This document shows, piece after piece, positions 46,697-55,691 of a stretch of 64,000 nucleotides of DNA (within the stretch, counting starts at the first letter, position 1; each line of letters starts with the position of its first letter). The translations under genes and the position numbers were made by a program. Source of the stretch: Shewanella glacialimarina (GTDB lineage Bacteria > Pseudomonadota > Gammaproteobacteria > Enterobacterales > Shewanellaceae); contig NZ_CP041216.1 of assembly GCF_020511155.1 (NCBI RefSeq), positions 3,596,001 to 3,660,000 on the forward strand, in the 5' to 3' direction. The notes beneath the pieces were generated by a model. It had not been told where the DNA came from, searched no databases, and saw nothing but the letters and a program-made list of their open reading frames with translations.

Positions 46697-49591
46697 ATGA
46701 ACGAAGCTAGTCAACCTAGCCAACAGAACCCCCTGATCGAAGAAATTAAAAATCGCGTTTTAGAAGTAGACGCACTTCGTCATGGGACACAACACCCTGA
46801 AAATATCGAATTACCACTCGATTATATTGAAGCCTTAGATGAAGTAACTTCAATCGATCGTGAGGAAATTGAAGATATCGCTCGCGATGTCATCGCTAAG
46901 CATAAAAATATCACCCGTGTGCAGCCTCAAAAAAGACAGAAAAATAAACAGCGTGATCTTAATCAATGGTTAATTAACATTTCTTTATTACTCATCATCA
47001 GCGTCACAGTGAAAGTGGTGTTTTTAAATGATGGCAGCCCGAAAGATCCTAGTGAAAAAACCTTCGCCACCACAATAGCTTCTACTGATTTTAGTGCCTT
47101 ACAACAAGAGGCGACAAACACCTTTAGTAGCATGATTGATTACGCGCAAGCATTACTCCCTAGTGCAGAAGACTTACCTGATATCCCTTTCAGTATTGAA
47201 GATATCGACTTGGCTGCAATTGAAGAGTCAGCATCACAAACATTTTCTTCTATTTTACAATCAGCAAAGGATTTATTACCCCAAGAAGATATTCAAACAG
47301 CAAATAACGATCAAGTCGTACAAGCTGAAGATGAAATAATTATTGCAGAGCAAAACCTTAATGAAGCGGCCCCTGTTTCAGAAACAAGAGCTTCAGAAAC
47401 AAAAGAATCAGAAAAACCAGAAAACCTTGTCGCTAACAATAGTATTGATGCGGCATCTGATACAAAATCAGACTCAAATTCAACATCTATAACGTCAAGT
47501 AAAGCCACTCTTGCTATAGCACAAGCCGCTATAGCTGAAGCTGCTATTAAAAAGGAACAGGACGTAGCGCTAGCGGCGTTAAAAGTGACTAATAAAGTCA
47601 TTGAAAATGCTATGACCAAGGGAACAACTGTTGAAGAAGAGCTAGAAAAAGCGGCTTTATCGAATATCGACAGCATCAATGCTAGTACTAATACTGGCGC
47701 TGTTACACAAATAACAACAGCCATAGAAGACGTTACTAATGCGCCGTTCACTGCGGAAATAGCCAGTGTCATAGCAACCGAAAAACCAGTGATACAACAG
47801 CCTATTATAGAACAATCTATTGAAGAAAAGCCTCCTGTAGATAATTCTGTTGCCAAAAGTATTACCGCTAACGGCAATAACACTGAAGTTGACGTTATTG
47901 CTAATATTACAGACACATCAGACAAAGCAGATGAAGCACTCGCTTTAGCCTCAAAAGTTGAAAGTGGTGATAAAGTAGAAACTATAAGCAAAGAGCAGAA
48001 AGTAGCGACTAATACTGTAGAAGCGACCGATGCAACGGAAATAGCACAGAACGACATCAGTATTGATGCTACAAATGTCGAAGCTGAAGATATAGAGACA
48101 TTAGCAACTGAAGCCATGGCAACTATGCCTATCGTAATGGCTGACACAAGGCTAATGAAAGCATTAGATCAGGCTTTTACTCAACTTAGCAACATTAAGG
48201 CACCACCTCGGCCTGAACTCGCCATCAAAGCAACAAACATTGAAGCGATTACTGATTCTAAAGCTGCTGATGCTGATGCTGAAAGTCTTGATATCGCCGA
48301 TACAAATAGTGTCGCCACTGGCAAAGTTAATATTGCAGCAGCTAACATCTCTACCATAGATGAGCAGACAACTGTTGCTGACGAGCAGACAGCTACCGAA
48401 CCTGAAAAAGCAACAACACAGTCAGAAGTAGCTAATAGTATATTACCGAGTGAGACCCAATTAATCACCCAAGAGACTTTAGCGCTTATTGAGCAACCTA
48501 AAGACATAAAAGCAATAGATACTAAGGCTATAGATTCTAAGGCTTTAGATTCTAAGGAAATAGATACTCAAGTAATGAATGACTCACAAGTGACCTCAGC
48601 GGTGCCAGTTGAGCTTGTCGCAGAAGCAAAATCCCCTGAGCCAACAAACGTTGTTTCCGATAAAAAACAGCTCGTTGAAGAATCTCAAACAAACCTTGCT
48701 CTAACATCCGTTAATCCAAGCCCTGCGGTATCAACTTTGAACGAAAAACCTATATCGACAGAGCCAGAGGTTACTCAACTAGCCCTAGCAGACGCAGATA
48801 TAGAATCAGTCGATGACAATGCTACAACTGAAATAGCCCAAAACACACCATCAAATAAGGCATCAAAAGTGTTACGGGTAACATTAGGTGCTGATGAAGC
48901 GATAGAAGAAGTGACACAAAAATTAATTGCAGCTCAACAAGCGCCTTCAAATATAAATGCGATAACCCAGCAAGCAGTTACGCAGATAGCCCAACCTAAG
49001 GCAAATAACGCCGAAATGGCGGCCCTAACGGCACAATCTAAATCAGTGGTATCTGAGCAAGCCGCATCAAAAACTGATGAGATAGCGGTACAGACGGTAT
49101 CAACTGCTACTAAAGCACCTATAACTAAAGCACCTATAACAGTAGCACCTGAGATAAATACAGATGCTAGGTTTGTGGCAACTAAGCAGGACGCACAAAG
49201 TAACTATAATGGCCTCAATCTTAAGCTACAGTTAAACTCTATTGTTGATTTAAGCCAGCTGGCTAAAATGTCGGTATCACAGTTTTATAGTTACAAATCA
49301 AGACTACCAAAACCATCAGATAACATTGACTTACCTATTAATGACCTTAAAGCACATCCGTTAATAAGGGATATTTATCTATCAGAGCAAAGTGATGTTG
49401 TTGTAAAACTGGCGAAATATTATGGCGAAGATTCACAGCTTATTTTTACCCCAAGCATTACTAATGATGGTGGATTAATTAACTGGAAGTGTAATGCCAA
49501 TATAGACCCATCACTACTTGTTGGCCCTGGCGAATCACCTTGTAGTTTAACCAAAAGTGCCGCTGCACCCGCGTCGAATACCAAGCTTTAA
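46697..49591 (+). CDS. Large single-pass protein with pilin-like C-terminal domain
   Basis: 964 residues. Residues 1-90 are cytoplasmic by the positive-inside rule (KRQKNKQRD just before the membrane). One transmembrane helix follows at about 91-110 (WLINISLLLIISVTVKVVFL). Then come some 720 residues of acidic, Ala/Thr/Glu/Ser-rich low-complexity sequence with short repeats (KAIDTKAIDSKALDSKEID). The C-terminal domain (about 836-955) reads like a type IV pilin head: FYSYKSRLP, KLAKYYGEDSQLIFTPSI and INWKCNANIDPSLL...C, with Cys932 and Cys949 at the positions of the pilin D-region disulfide. No prepilin peptidase site is seen. The whole-protein function is unknown. Confidence 0.75.
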   Translation: MNEASQPSQQNPLIEEIKNRVLEVDALRHGTQHPENIELPLDYIEALDEVTSIDREEIEDIARDVIAKHKNITRVQPQKRQKNKQRDLNQWLINISLLLIISVTVKVVFLNDGSPKDPSEKTFATTIASTDFSALQQEATNTFSSMIDYAQALLPSAEDLPDIPFSIEDIDLAAIEESASQTFSSILQSAKDLLPQEDIQTANNDQVVQAEDEIIIAEQNLNEAAPVSETRASETKESEKPENLVANNSIDAASDTKSDSNSTSITSSKATLAIAQAAIAEAAIKKEQDVALAALKVTNKVIENAMTKGTTVEEELEKAALSNIDSINASTNTGAVTQITTAIEDVTNAPFTAEIASVIATEKPVIQQPIIEQSIEEKPPVDNSVAKSITANGNNTEVDVIANITDTSDKADEALALASKVESGDKVETISKEQKVATNTVEATDATEIAQNDISIDATNVEAEDIETLATEAMATMPIVMADTRLMKALDQAFTQLSNIKAPPRPELAIKATNIEAITDSKAADADAESLDIADTNSVATGKVNIAAANISTIDEQTTVADEQTATEPEKATTQSEVANSILPSETQLITQETLALIEQPKDIKAIDTKAIDSKALDSKEIDTQVMNDSQVTSAVPVELVAEAKSPEPTNVVSDKKQLVEESQTNLALTSVNPSPAVSTLNEKPISTEPEVTQLALADADIESVDDNATTEIAQNTPSNKASKVLRVTLGADEAIEEVTQKLIAAQQAPSNINAITQQAVTQIAQPKANNAEMAALTAQSKSVVSEQAASKTDEIAVQTVSTATKAPITKAPITVAPEINTDARFVATKQDAQSNYNGLNLKLQLNSIVDLSQLAKMSVSQFYSYKSRLPKPSDNIDLPINDLKAHPLIRDIYLSEQSDVVVKLAKYYGEDSQLIFTPSITNDGGLINWKCNANIDPSLLVGPGESPCSLTKSAAAPASNTKL

Positions 49592-49612
49592 ACGACAAGT
49601 ATGTTTAAACAT

Positions 49613-49642
49613 AAAAAGCATAAGCTCGCGCTTATGCTTTTT
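49613..49642. terminator. Bidirectional terminator after the pilin-headed gene
   Basis: Perfect 13-bp stem (49613-49625 with 49630-49642, TCGC loop) with A-run and T-run arms, between convergent genes. Confidence 0.9.
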
Positions 49643-49738
49643 AGTTTATGCGGTAACGTTAGGCTGCATTATTGGTATTTTAAAAGACCAAAACACTCGC
49701 TTCTCGGTACATTGCTGCTCACTAAGGCAAGTAACCTG

Positions 49739-50077
49739 CTAATGATTCTCCATATTTTCACATTGATATCCTTGACGCATAGAATCAAAACGGCAACGAA
49801 GTCCACACTGCCAAGGTGCATTGTCAAATTTTTCCGATTGATGCAAAGCATAGTCTTTACACATTTGATAATCAGCAAAGCCATCTTCCATTTGATATTT
49901 AGCAGATTGGTAACCATTTTTATAGATAAAAGCGGTCCAAGTTTCAGGGCTTGTTTGCTGATGGCTTTGGTTAATACTCACCACAGCCACTGAAGCTGCA
50001 ATAAATAATATAACAACCACAATAATGGCAGGCCAATGATTGTCAGACTTTACCTTGCTAGATCCCGCGCTTTTCAC
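49739..50077 (-). CDS. Unknown small membrane-anchored protein with four cysteines
   Basis: A 112-residue protein with a charged N-terminus, one transmembrane helix (WPAIIVVVILFIAASVAVVSI) and a soluble domain of about 70 residues. The latter contains four cysteines (MCKDYAL, WQCGLRC, YQC) that probably form two disulfides in the periplasm. No family is recognised. It is convergent with the pilin-headed protein gene and shares its terminator region. An ORF on the opposite strand of this segment is a shadow. Confidence 0.65.
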   Translation of the reverse strand: MKSAGSSKVKSDNHWPAIIVVVILFIAASVAVVSINQSHQQTSPETWTAFIYKNGYQSAKYQMEDGFADYQMCKDYALHQSEKFDNAPWQCGLRCRFDSMRQGYQCENMENH

Positions 50078-50183
50078 ATCAATATCCTTAACGCCGCCAA
50101 TACAGCACTCAGCCGTGTAATACTGGCCTGTGTATGTGTGGCGATAGGTTCGGCAATATTAGATTTTATACTCATGCAACCTA

Positions 50184-51392
50184 TTATGCTTTCGTTTGGT
50201 AATGCTTACCGTTAAGTCGCTCAATAATTTGGGTTGCCGTTAAATCATGTACCACATTAATCACCGTCGACGCGGCATCGGTAATCGCCCCAAGCACCAC
50301 TAAAATAGGGATAACTTCAAGTGGTAGACCTAAAGTAGTCACAATAAAAATTTCACCTAAAAATGCTCCACCAGGTACGCCACCAATAATAAATGCCGAC
50401 AAAACAGCAATCAAAACGGTAATCATAAAGACATCGGCACTGAAATCTAAGCCCAACAATGAATAAATAAACACTATCTTTAATGCGGTGATCATAGCTG
50501 CACCGCCTTTATTTAAATTAACTAATAAAGGCAAACTAATTTCAGCTATCTGCTCATTCAAACCCATCTTATTTGCACTGCGAATTGTCACAGGCAAGGT
50601 CGCTAACGATGAACTGGTACCTAACGCAGTGACTGCGGGTTCTAACATGTTCTGCCAAAAGCGCTTTATGCCTTCAACACCGCCACCCAGCCATGCATAA
50701 AACGTAGAGCCCACGGTTAAATAGAAAGCTGTCGCAATAAAAAACAGTCCAACAGCACGTGCAAATGTGCCCATTAATGCTGCATCTTGGCTTGCCATCG
50801 TTGCCGCAAAGTACGCCCCTAACCCTATCGGGGCGGCGTACATAATGATCGCAATAATCTTCATGATGACCGTATTAAGGTTATCTAGTAAGTCAGCCAC
50901 TTTACGGCCATCCTCGCCTGACTGCCCTATGGCAATACCACTGATAACCGACATAATGATGAGCGCCAATATATTGGATTTAGACAACAAGCCAACAAAG
51001 TCATTGGTTGTTAATAGGCTGACAAAGTCCATACTGCCGCCAGTATTATCTACTGTTTCAGCTAATGCTAATGTCACCCCTTGTGCGGGATCAAATGCAG
51101 AGGCAAGTAGAATGATACCGATTGCGGGGATCATCGCCATCACAATGGAAACAGCCATAATAGAAATCAGAATTGCGCCTAACTTTTTTAAATCCGTCAT
51201 GCGCGCAATAGAAGACATCACACTTACCGCCACCAGCGGCACTATGATCATAAATAGTAAATTAAGAAAAATTTGCCCAATAGGTTTTAATTTCAGTGCA
51301 AAATCAGGCAGCCATAACCCTAGTGCGCCACCCATCATCAAAGCGGTTAATAATATTATTGAAGATTGATAAGCACGAAACGTGTTCCACAT
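50184..51392 (-). CDS. Dicarboxylate/amino acid:cation symporter (DAACS)
   Basis: Membrane symporter of 402 residues in the GltP/DctA/SstT family: eight spans with two re-entrant hairpins. Hairpin 1 has the serine-rich motif TSSSLATLP; the unwound helix 7 reads NLNKGGAAM where glutamate transporters have NMDGT. The altered NMDGT segment is also found in several bacterial subgroups, so the cation and substrate are not certain. It lies 105 nt downstream of a same-strand LysR gene that may regulate it. Confidence 0.88.
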   Translation of the reverse strand: MWNTFRAYQSSIILLTALMMGGALGLWLPDFALKLKPIGQIFLNLLFMIIVPLVAVSVMSSIARMTDLKKLGAILISIMAVSIVMAMIPAIGIILLASAFDPAQGVTLALAETVDNTGGSMDFVSLLTTNDFVGLLSKSNILALIIMSVISGIAIGQSGEDGRKVADLLDNLNTVIMKIIAIIMYAAPIGLGAYFAATMASQDAALMGTFARAVGLFFIATAFYLTVGSTFYAWLGGGVEGIKRFWQNMLEPAVTALGTSSSLATLPVTIRSANKMGLNEQIAEISLPLLVNLNKGGAAMITALKIVFIYSLLGLDFSADVFMITVLIAVLSAFIIGGVPGGAFLGEIFIVTTLGLPLEVIPILVVLGAITDAASTVINVVHDLTATQIIERLNGKHYQTKA

Positions 51393-51497
51393 ATTGTTTC
51401 CAAGTGAGTGATTATAATCAACTCAAGTTAAGTAAAATTTAACCCATGCACAATGCTAAATGCCCTATGCAAAATACACACTAACCCCCTGATTTTA

Positions 51498-52454
51498 TCA
51501 ATTGCCTTTATACATTTTCTGATAATTAGGCATATATTCGAGCCAAAATGGCGGCGTACCTATATGCTCTTGTACGGCCTTAATAAACTCACTAATTAGC
51601 ATAGTCGGTTTACGATGTGGATATATAGCATAAATGCCAGTATCTACTGTAGATAAGCCATATTCTGTAAGAAGTGGCACCAATTTAGATTCAATTATTG
51701 GTTTATCTAAATTAAATAAATCAATCATCGCATACCCTAATCCATCAGTGACGGCATTGATTAATGAACGTACATCGCTGACATGATAATTTCCTTGCAT
51801 CGTATACACCTTATAGCTATCACTATCAGGCGGCGTACTAAGTAACAGTTGATCCAAGCACACATTACCATTGTTATAAATAACCGCAGGCAAGCGAATT
51901 AAAGCCTCTGGTGTTGCTGGTTGTCCGTGCTCTGCAATAAAAGCTTCTGAGGCCACAATGGCAAAGTGCGTTTTAGCGATTTTTTTAGCAACCAGATTAG
52001 AATCGGTTAACTTACCTAACCGAAATGCCACATCGAAGTGTTCAGAAATAATATCGGCTCGTTTGTCATCTAAGGACAAAGTCACTTTTACGTTTGGATA
52101 TTGCTTCATAAATTGACTGATCACCGGTTGCAGATATTGCTGACCAAAGTTGATCGACGAGGTAATACGAATATTGCCCCTAGGTTCAGATTGATAGGAG
52201 TCGGCAATATTTTGAATTTGAGTTAATGTCTCCATGAGTACCTGAGCTTGTTCAAGTATATCTTCCCCTGCCGATGTTAATGAAAATGACCGAGTTGAGC
52301 GATTAAGTAACTGTACCCCTAAGTCCGCTTCCAGCTTTTTGATTTGCTTAGACAGTAACGAATTGTCCATATCATGAAGGGATGCGGCCTTACTAAACGA
52401 GCCTTGCTGCACTACATCTAAAAATAACCCAAGCCTTTTAGTTAATGAAGCCAT
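51498..52454 (-). CDS. LysR-family transcriptional regulator
   Basis: 318 residues: N-terminal winged helix (LGLFLDVVQQGSFSKAASLHDMDNSLLSKQIKKLEADLGVQLLNRSTRSFSLT) and a two-lobed effector-binding domain (from about 90). The subgroup with SSINFGQQYLQPVISQFMKQYPNVKVTLSLDD is close to the CrgA/DmlR-like branch. It sits just upstream of a dicarboxylate/amino-acid symporter on the same strand, its likely target. Confidence 0.88.
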   Translation of the reverse strand: MASLTKRLGLFLDVVQQGSFSKAASLHDMDNSLLSKQIKKLEADLGVQLLNRSTRSFSLTSAGEDILEQAQVLMETLTQIQNIADSYQSEPRGNIRITSSINFGQQYLQPVISQFMKQYPNVKVTLSLDDKRADIISEHFDVAFRLGKLTDSNLVAKKIAKTHFAIVASEAFIAEHGQPATPEALIRLPAVIYNNGNVCLDQLLLSTPPDSDSYKVYTMQGNYHVSDVRSLINAVTDGLGYAMIDLFNLDKPIIESKLVPLLTEYGLSTVDTGIYAIYPHRKPTMLISEFIKAVQEHIGTPPFWLEYMPNYQKMYKGN

Positions 52455-52527
52455 TTAACCGCCTACAATAATAAGTGGGTGAGATTAAGGGATGAAAAAA
52501 TCTACCATCACGCAAATAAAAACATAA

Positions 52528-52556
52528 AAAAACCAGTTGTTATTCAACTGGTTTTT
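52528..52556. terminator. Bidirectional terminator, DUF885 gene side
   Basis: Perfect 12-bp stem (52528-52539 with 52545-52556, TTATT loop) with an A-run on the left arm. It ends the DUF885 transcript on the minus strand, upstream of the LysR gene. Confidence 0.85.
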
Positions 52557-52630
52557 AACACGCTAATCAAGTCACTATTATGATAATTATCGTTAATTGA
52601 TTATTCTAGCTAAGCTATCGCTAAATTCAC

Positions 52631-54463
52631 CTACTTAGTTTCCGCTAGCTTGGCGGCAATATAAGTGTCAATGACTCGCTCAAGTAAATCCAGTGGCATA
52701 GCGCCATTCTTTAACACTGCATCATGAAACTCACGTAGGTCAAATTTATCCCCTAAGCTGTCTTTCGACTTTTGACGCAGTTCGAGAATTTTCATCATAC
52801 CCACTTTGTAAGACGTCGCCTGCCCCGGCATGACAATATAGCGCTCAATTTCAGACACCACATCGCGTTCGGCGCGGCCGGTATTATTAGCCATATATTC
52901 AATAGCCTGCTCACGGGTCCACTTTTTAGCGTGTAATCCGGTATCGACAACTAGCCTTACCGCTCGCAGTAACTCATCGGTTAAACGGCCAATATTATCC
53001 GCAGGTGTTTTTTGAAAACCTTGCTCATAGGCTAAACGTTCAGCATACAGTGCCCAACCTTCAATATAGGCGGTAAAAGGAGCAAAGCGGCGAATAAGCG
53101 GCATACCTTCTAGTTCCATCGCTATCGCTACTTGAAAATGATGCCCCGGGATACCTTCATGGTAAGCCAAAGTTCTCATACCGTATTTAGGTGTCGTTTT
53201 GACATCATACAAGTTAGCGAAGAAGCGTCCTGGGCGAGATCCATCTAAAGATGGACCTTGATAATACGCACCTGGTGCTGTTTTCTCTTTAAATTCAGGA
53301 ATACGCACTACTTCCATACCCGCTTTAGGACGAATGTTAAATGTATCGCCTAGCCCCTGGTCAATTTCATCTAAAATGGTTTGATAGTCTTTTAGAATTT
53401 GCGCACGGCCTTCATCTGAGTCTTCATAATAAAACTCAGGTCGGGCAGAAAACTCATTCATTGCGGCCAAATAGCCATTGGAAACATCAACGCCTTCGCC
53501 TTCAAAAATAGTCATCATTTCGAGATGAATGCGCGCCACTTCAGACAAACCTAAGTCATGGATATAGTCAGCGCTGTAGTCTGTTGTGGTAAAAAATCGC
53601 AATGCCAAATTATAGGCTTTATCTCCATCCGGTAAGCGCCAGTAACCATCATCAGTGCCCGCTTTAGTTTTTAAGTCATCAAAGTAATCAATAAACAAGC
53701 CATAGGCTGGGTAAACTGAATCACGAATAGCAACATCAGTTTGCGTTAGAATAGTTTGTTTGTCTTGTTCGCTAAACGCCTCAGCTTTATCCATTTTAGT
53801 TTGTAATGAGGTATACAAAATATTCTCTGTCGCAGGCGTTGCAACAAAACCACGCATCTCATCTAACACGCGGTCAATCACAAATCTGGGTGGAATAATC
53901 CCCATTTGTTCACGTTTTTTAAGGCCAATTAAATACTGGCCAAATTTACGATTAACTTCGCCTAATCGCGATAAGTAATTTTGCGCATCTTCTAGGGTAT
54001 TAACTTGATGAGTCGACTCCATAAAACTGGGGAAACCACTTTGAATACCAAACATCTGGTTAGCTGGGTAATTATGATATTGATACTGTTCAAACTCATC
54101 CAACATATCCAGTAAATATAAAGCCACTTGTTTAGATATCTGTTGATTCTCATCTAAATCAGCATCTTGGTATCGCATCAATCCTTTACGAAATTCGGCT
54201 AACTCATCAAACATGGCTTGATCTTTAGCAGGGTCGACATTATCTAAATGAGCGTTATGACCTGTTATACCAACGGATTCGAGAAAGCCTAAGGAGGTTA
54301 ATGTTTCAGGGTTTTCAAAGGCCATTTTAACCATTGCACGGTCTAAATAAGCTCTAAACAAAAACGGTTTTTCTGCATACCATTCATGTGCAGCAAATCC
54401 TCCGCCCAATGTCGCCAGACCTAAAGTCCCTACACCAATCCATTTTAATGACTTTTTAATCAT
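52631..54463 (-). CDS. DUF885 family metallohydrolase, membrane-anchored
   Basis: About 610 residues from the ATG at 54463, which has AGGCAGGG upstream. An N-terminal hydrophobic segment (WIGVGTLGLATLGGGFAA) serves as signal or anchor. The DUF885 zinc motif HEGIPGHHFQ and the downstream Glu in IEGWALYAERLAYE are both present, as expected for this HExxH-like peptidase-type family. The family is thought to be peptidases, but the substrate is not known. No lipobox is visible. It is monocistronic with its own terminator. Confidence 0.83.
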   Translation of the reverse strand: MIKKSLKWIGVGTLGLATLGGGFAAHEWYAEKPFLFRAYLDRAMVKMAFENPETLTSLGFLESVGITGHNAHLDNVDPAKDQAMFDELAEFRKGLMRYQDADLDENQQISKQVALYLLDMLDEFEQYQYHNYPANQMFGIQSGFPSFMESTHQVNTLEDAQNYLSRLGEVNRKFGQYLIGLKKREQMGIIPPRFVIDRVLDEMRGFVATPATENILYTSLQTKMDKAEAFSEQDKQTILTQTDVAIRDSVYPAYGLFIDYFDDLKTKAGTDDGYWRLPDGDKAYNLALRFFTTTDYSADYIHDLGLSEVARIHLEMMTIFEGEGVDVSNGYLAAMNEFSARPEFYYEDSDEGRAQILKDYQTILDEIDQGLGDTFNIRPKAGMEVVRIPEFKEKTAPGAYYQGPSLDGSRPGRFFANLYDVKTTPKYGMRTLAYHEGIPGHHFQVAIAMELEGMPLIRRFAPFTAYIEGWALYAERLAYEQGFQKTPADNIGRLTDELLRAVRLVVDTGLHAKKWTREQAIEYMANNTGRAERDVVSEIERYIVMPGQATSYKVGMMKILELRQKSKDSLGDKFDLREFHDAVLKNGAMPLDLLERVIDTYIAAKLAETK

Positions 54464-54885
54464 ATCCCTGCCTTTTGAAATATCACATACAAATATTGTT
54501 ATGGTTATCATCACAACTATGATGAGCACCAAATGTTAACGGTAAGTTAACACGCAATAAGTTAGCTTGCTGGATTTTATGCAATTTATGTCATTTAAAA
54601 AGTAACAGAGTGTTATATCGCTATAATTGACTCAACCGACTATCAATAACAAACCAACAAGACTCAAAACAATCTAAAACCAACTCGATAACGCAAATAG
54701 CAAAAATAACGTAACTGAATATTCAAAATTGAAAAACATAAACTATTATCGATTTTATATTTCCACAACAAGGGACTTCACGTAGTATTTGCCTAATAGC
54801 CAAAGTTACTTGATTGCATACTGAATAGCATTAGCAACAAACAAAGCAAATACCCAAACTGAGTAACCAAAAGTAGCGACTAAAG
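54464..54885. other. Intergenic region between the DUF885 gene and 54886 gene
   Basis: 422 bp carrying the two divergent promoters. AT-rich, no convincing small gene and no strong hairpin seen. Confidence 0.4.
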
Positions 54886-55479
54886 ATGAAGAAACAAAAT
54901 GAATATCAACATTCACAAGCTGATGTAGAAGCTGAAACGCTTTCACTCGAGAGCTTGCTTGCATCTGTAGAACAAACTGAAAACCTTGCCAACGCCGCAT
55001 TAAACCCAACCCATGAAGAAATTCAAAAAGCCAATGATCGCCGCGACTATATTGTTTATCTCACTATTAAAGGAGTCAATGTTACTTCTATGGAGATAAT
55101 TGCAAATATTGCGAGGAAGTTTGATTGTGATCCCAACCAAATTATTGAAGATATACATTCTTTAACTGACAAAGACATCTGGAAAAAACATAAAAAACGT
55201 TTGAAAGACAGAGTTAATGGTCAAATTAATCGCAGGTCAGCGCTCACCGTTGCTAGAAAAAACGATATTTCAAATAAAATGCTACAGTCATTCTCTTTTA
55301 ATGCTGAAACATTACTTAACCTATCAAGTCAGTTTGAATGCCGTCCGGTACATATTGTCGATGATATTCGCCACTTCAAAAAGTTTTCTACTCAAAAACA
55401 GTTTTTTATTGACCAGCGAAGTAAAGCACCGATGATCCGTGCCCTGACGCGTTTTGCGCGTTTTAATATTCAATATTAA
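54886..55479 (+). CDS. Unknown soluble protein with internal duplication
   Basis: 197 residues, highly charged, no signal or membrane segment. An internal repeat is visible: IIANIARKFDCDPNQIIEDIHSL (about residues 72-94) matches LLNLSSQFECRPVHIVDDIRHF in the second half (about 143-165), each a helix-turn-helix-like unit with a conserved FxCxPxxIxxDI core. No family is recognised; the pattern is compatible with a small DNA- or protein-binding fold. The ribosome binding site is weak (CTAAAG), so the start is uncertain. Confidence 0.65.
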   Translation: MKKQNEYQHSQADVEAETLSLESLLASVEQTENLANAALNPTHEEIQKANDRRDYIVYLTIKGVNVTSMEIIANIARKFDCDPNQIIEDIHSLTDKDIWKKHKKRLKDRVNGQINRRSALTVARKNDISNKMLQSFSFNAETLLNLSSQFECRPVHIVDDIRHFKKFSTQKQFFIDQRSKAPMIRALTRFARFNIQY

Positions 55480-55691
55480 TTTATCAATGGTAAGTTAATA
55501 ATATATTGCCACCCTTGTGCCCCTCATTTTCCCTCTTGCAAGTATTCTTAAGCTCAAATTAATAGACAAGGTCTACATTATAAACTTTGCTAACAATTGA
55601 TAAGTTGACATTTTGGGTCAGTCTTAGAAAATCAAGCAGAATTTATAACGACAATTCTATGATAAAAAGCCCAGAAAGGAAGACGATAACA

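Noticed and set aside
47311..48147. A 278-codon open frame antisense to the pilin-headed protein gene
   Set aside because: It is a compositional shadow: the sense gene's low-complexity Ala/Thr/Glu codons leave the opposite strand open. Its product is Ser/Ala/Val-rich with no motif and no ribosome binding site.
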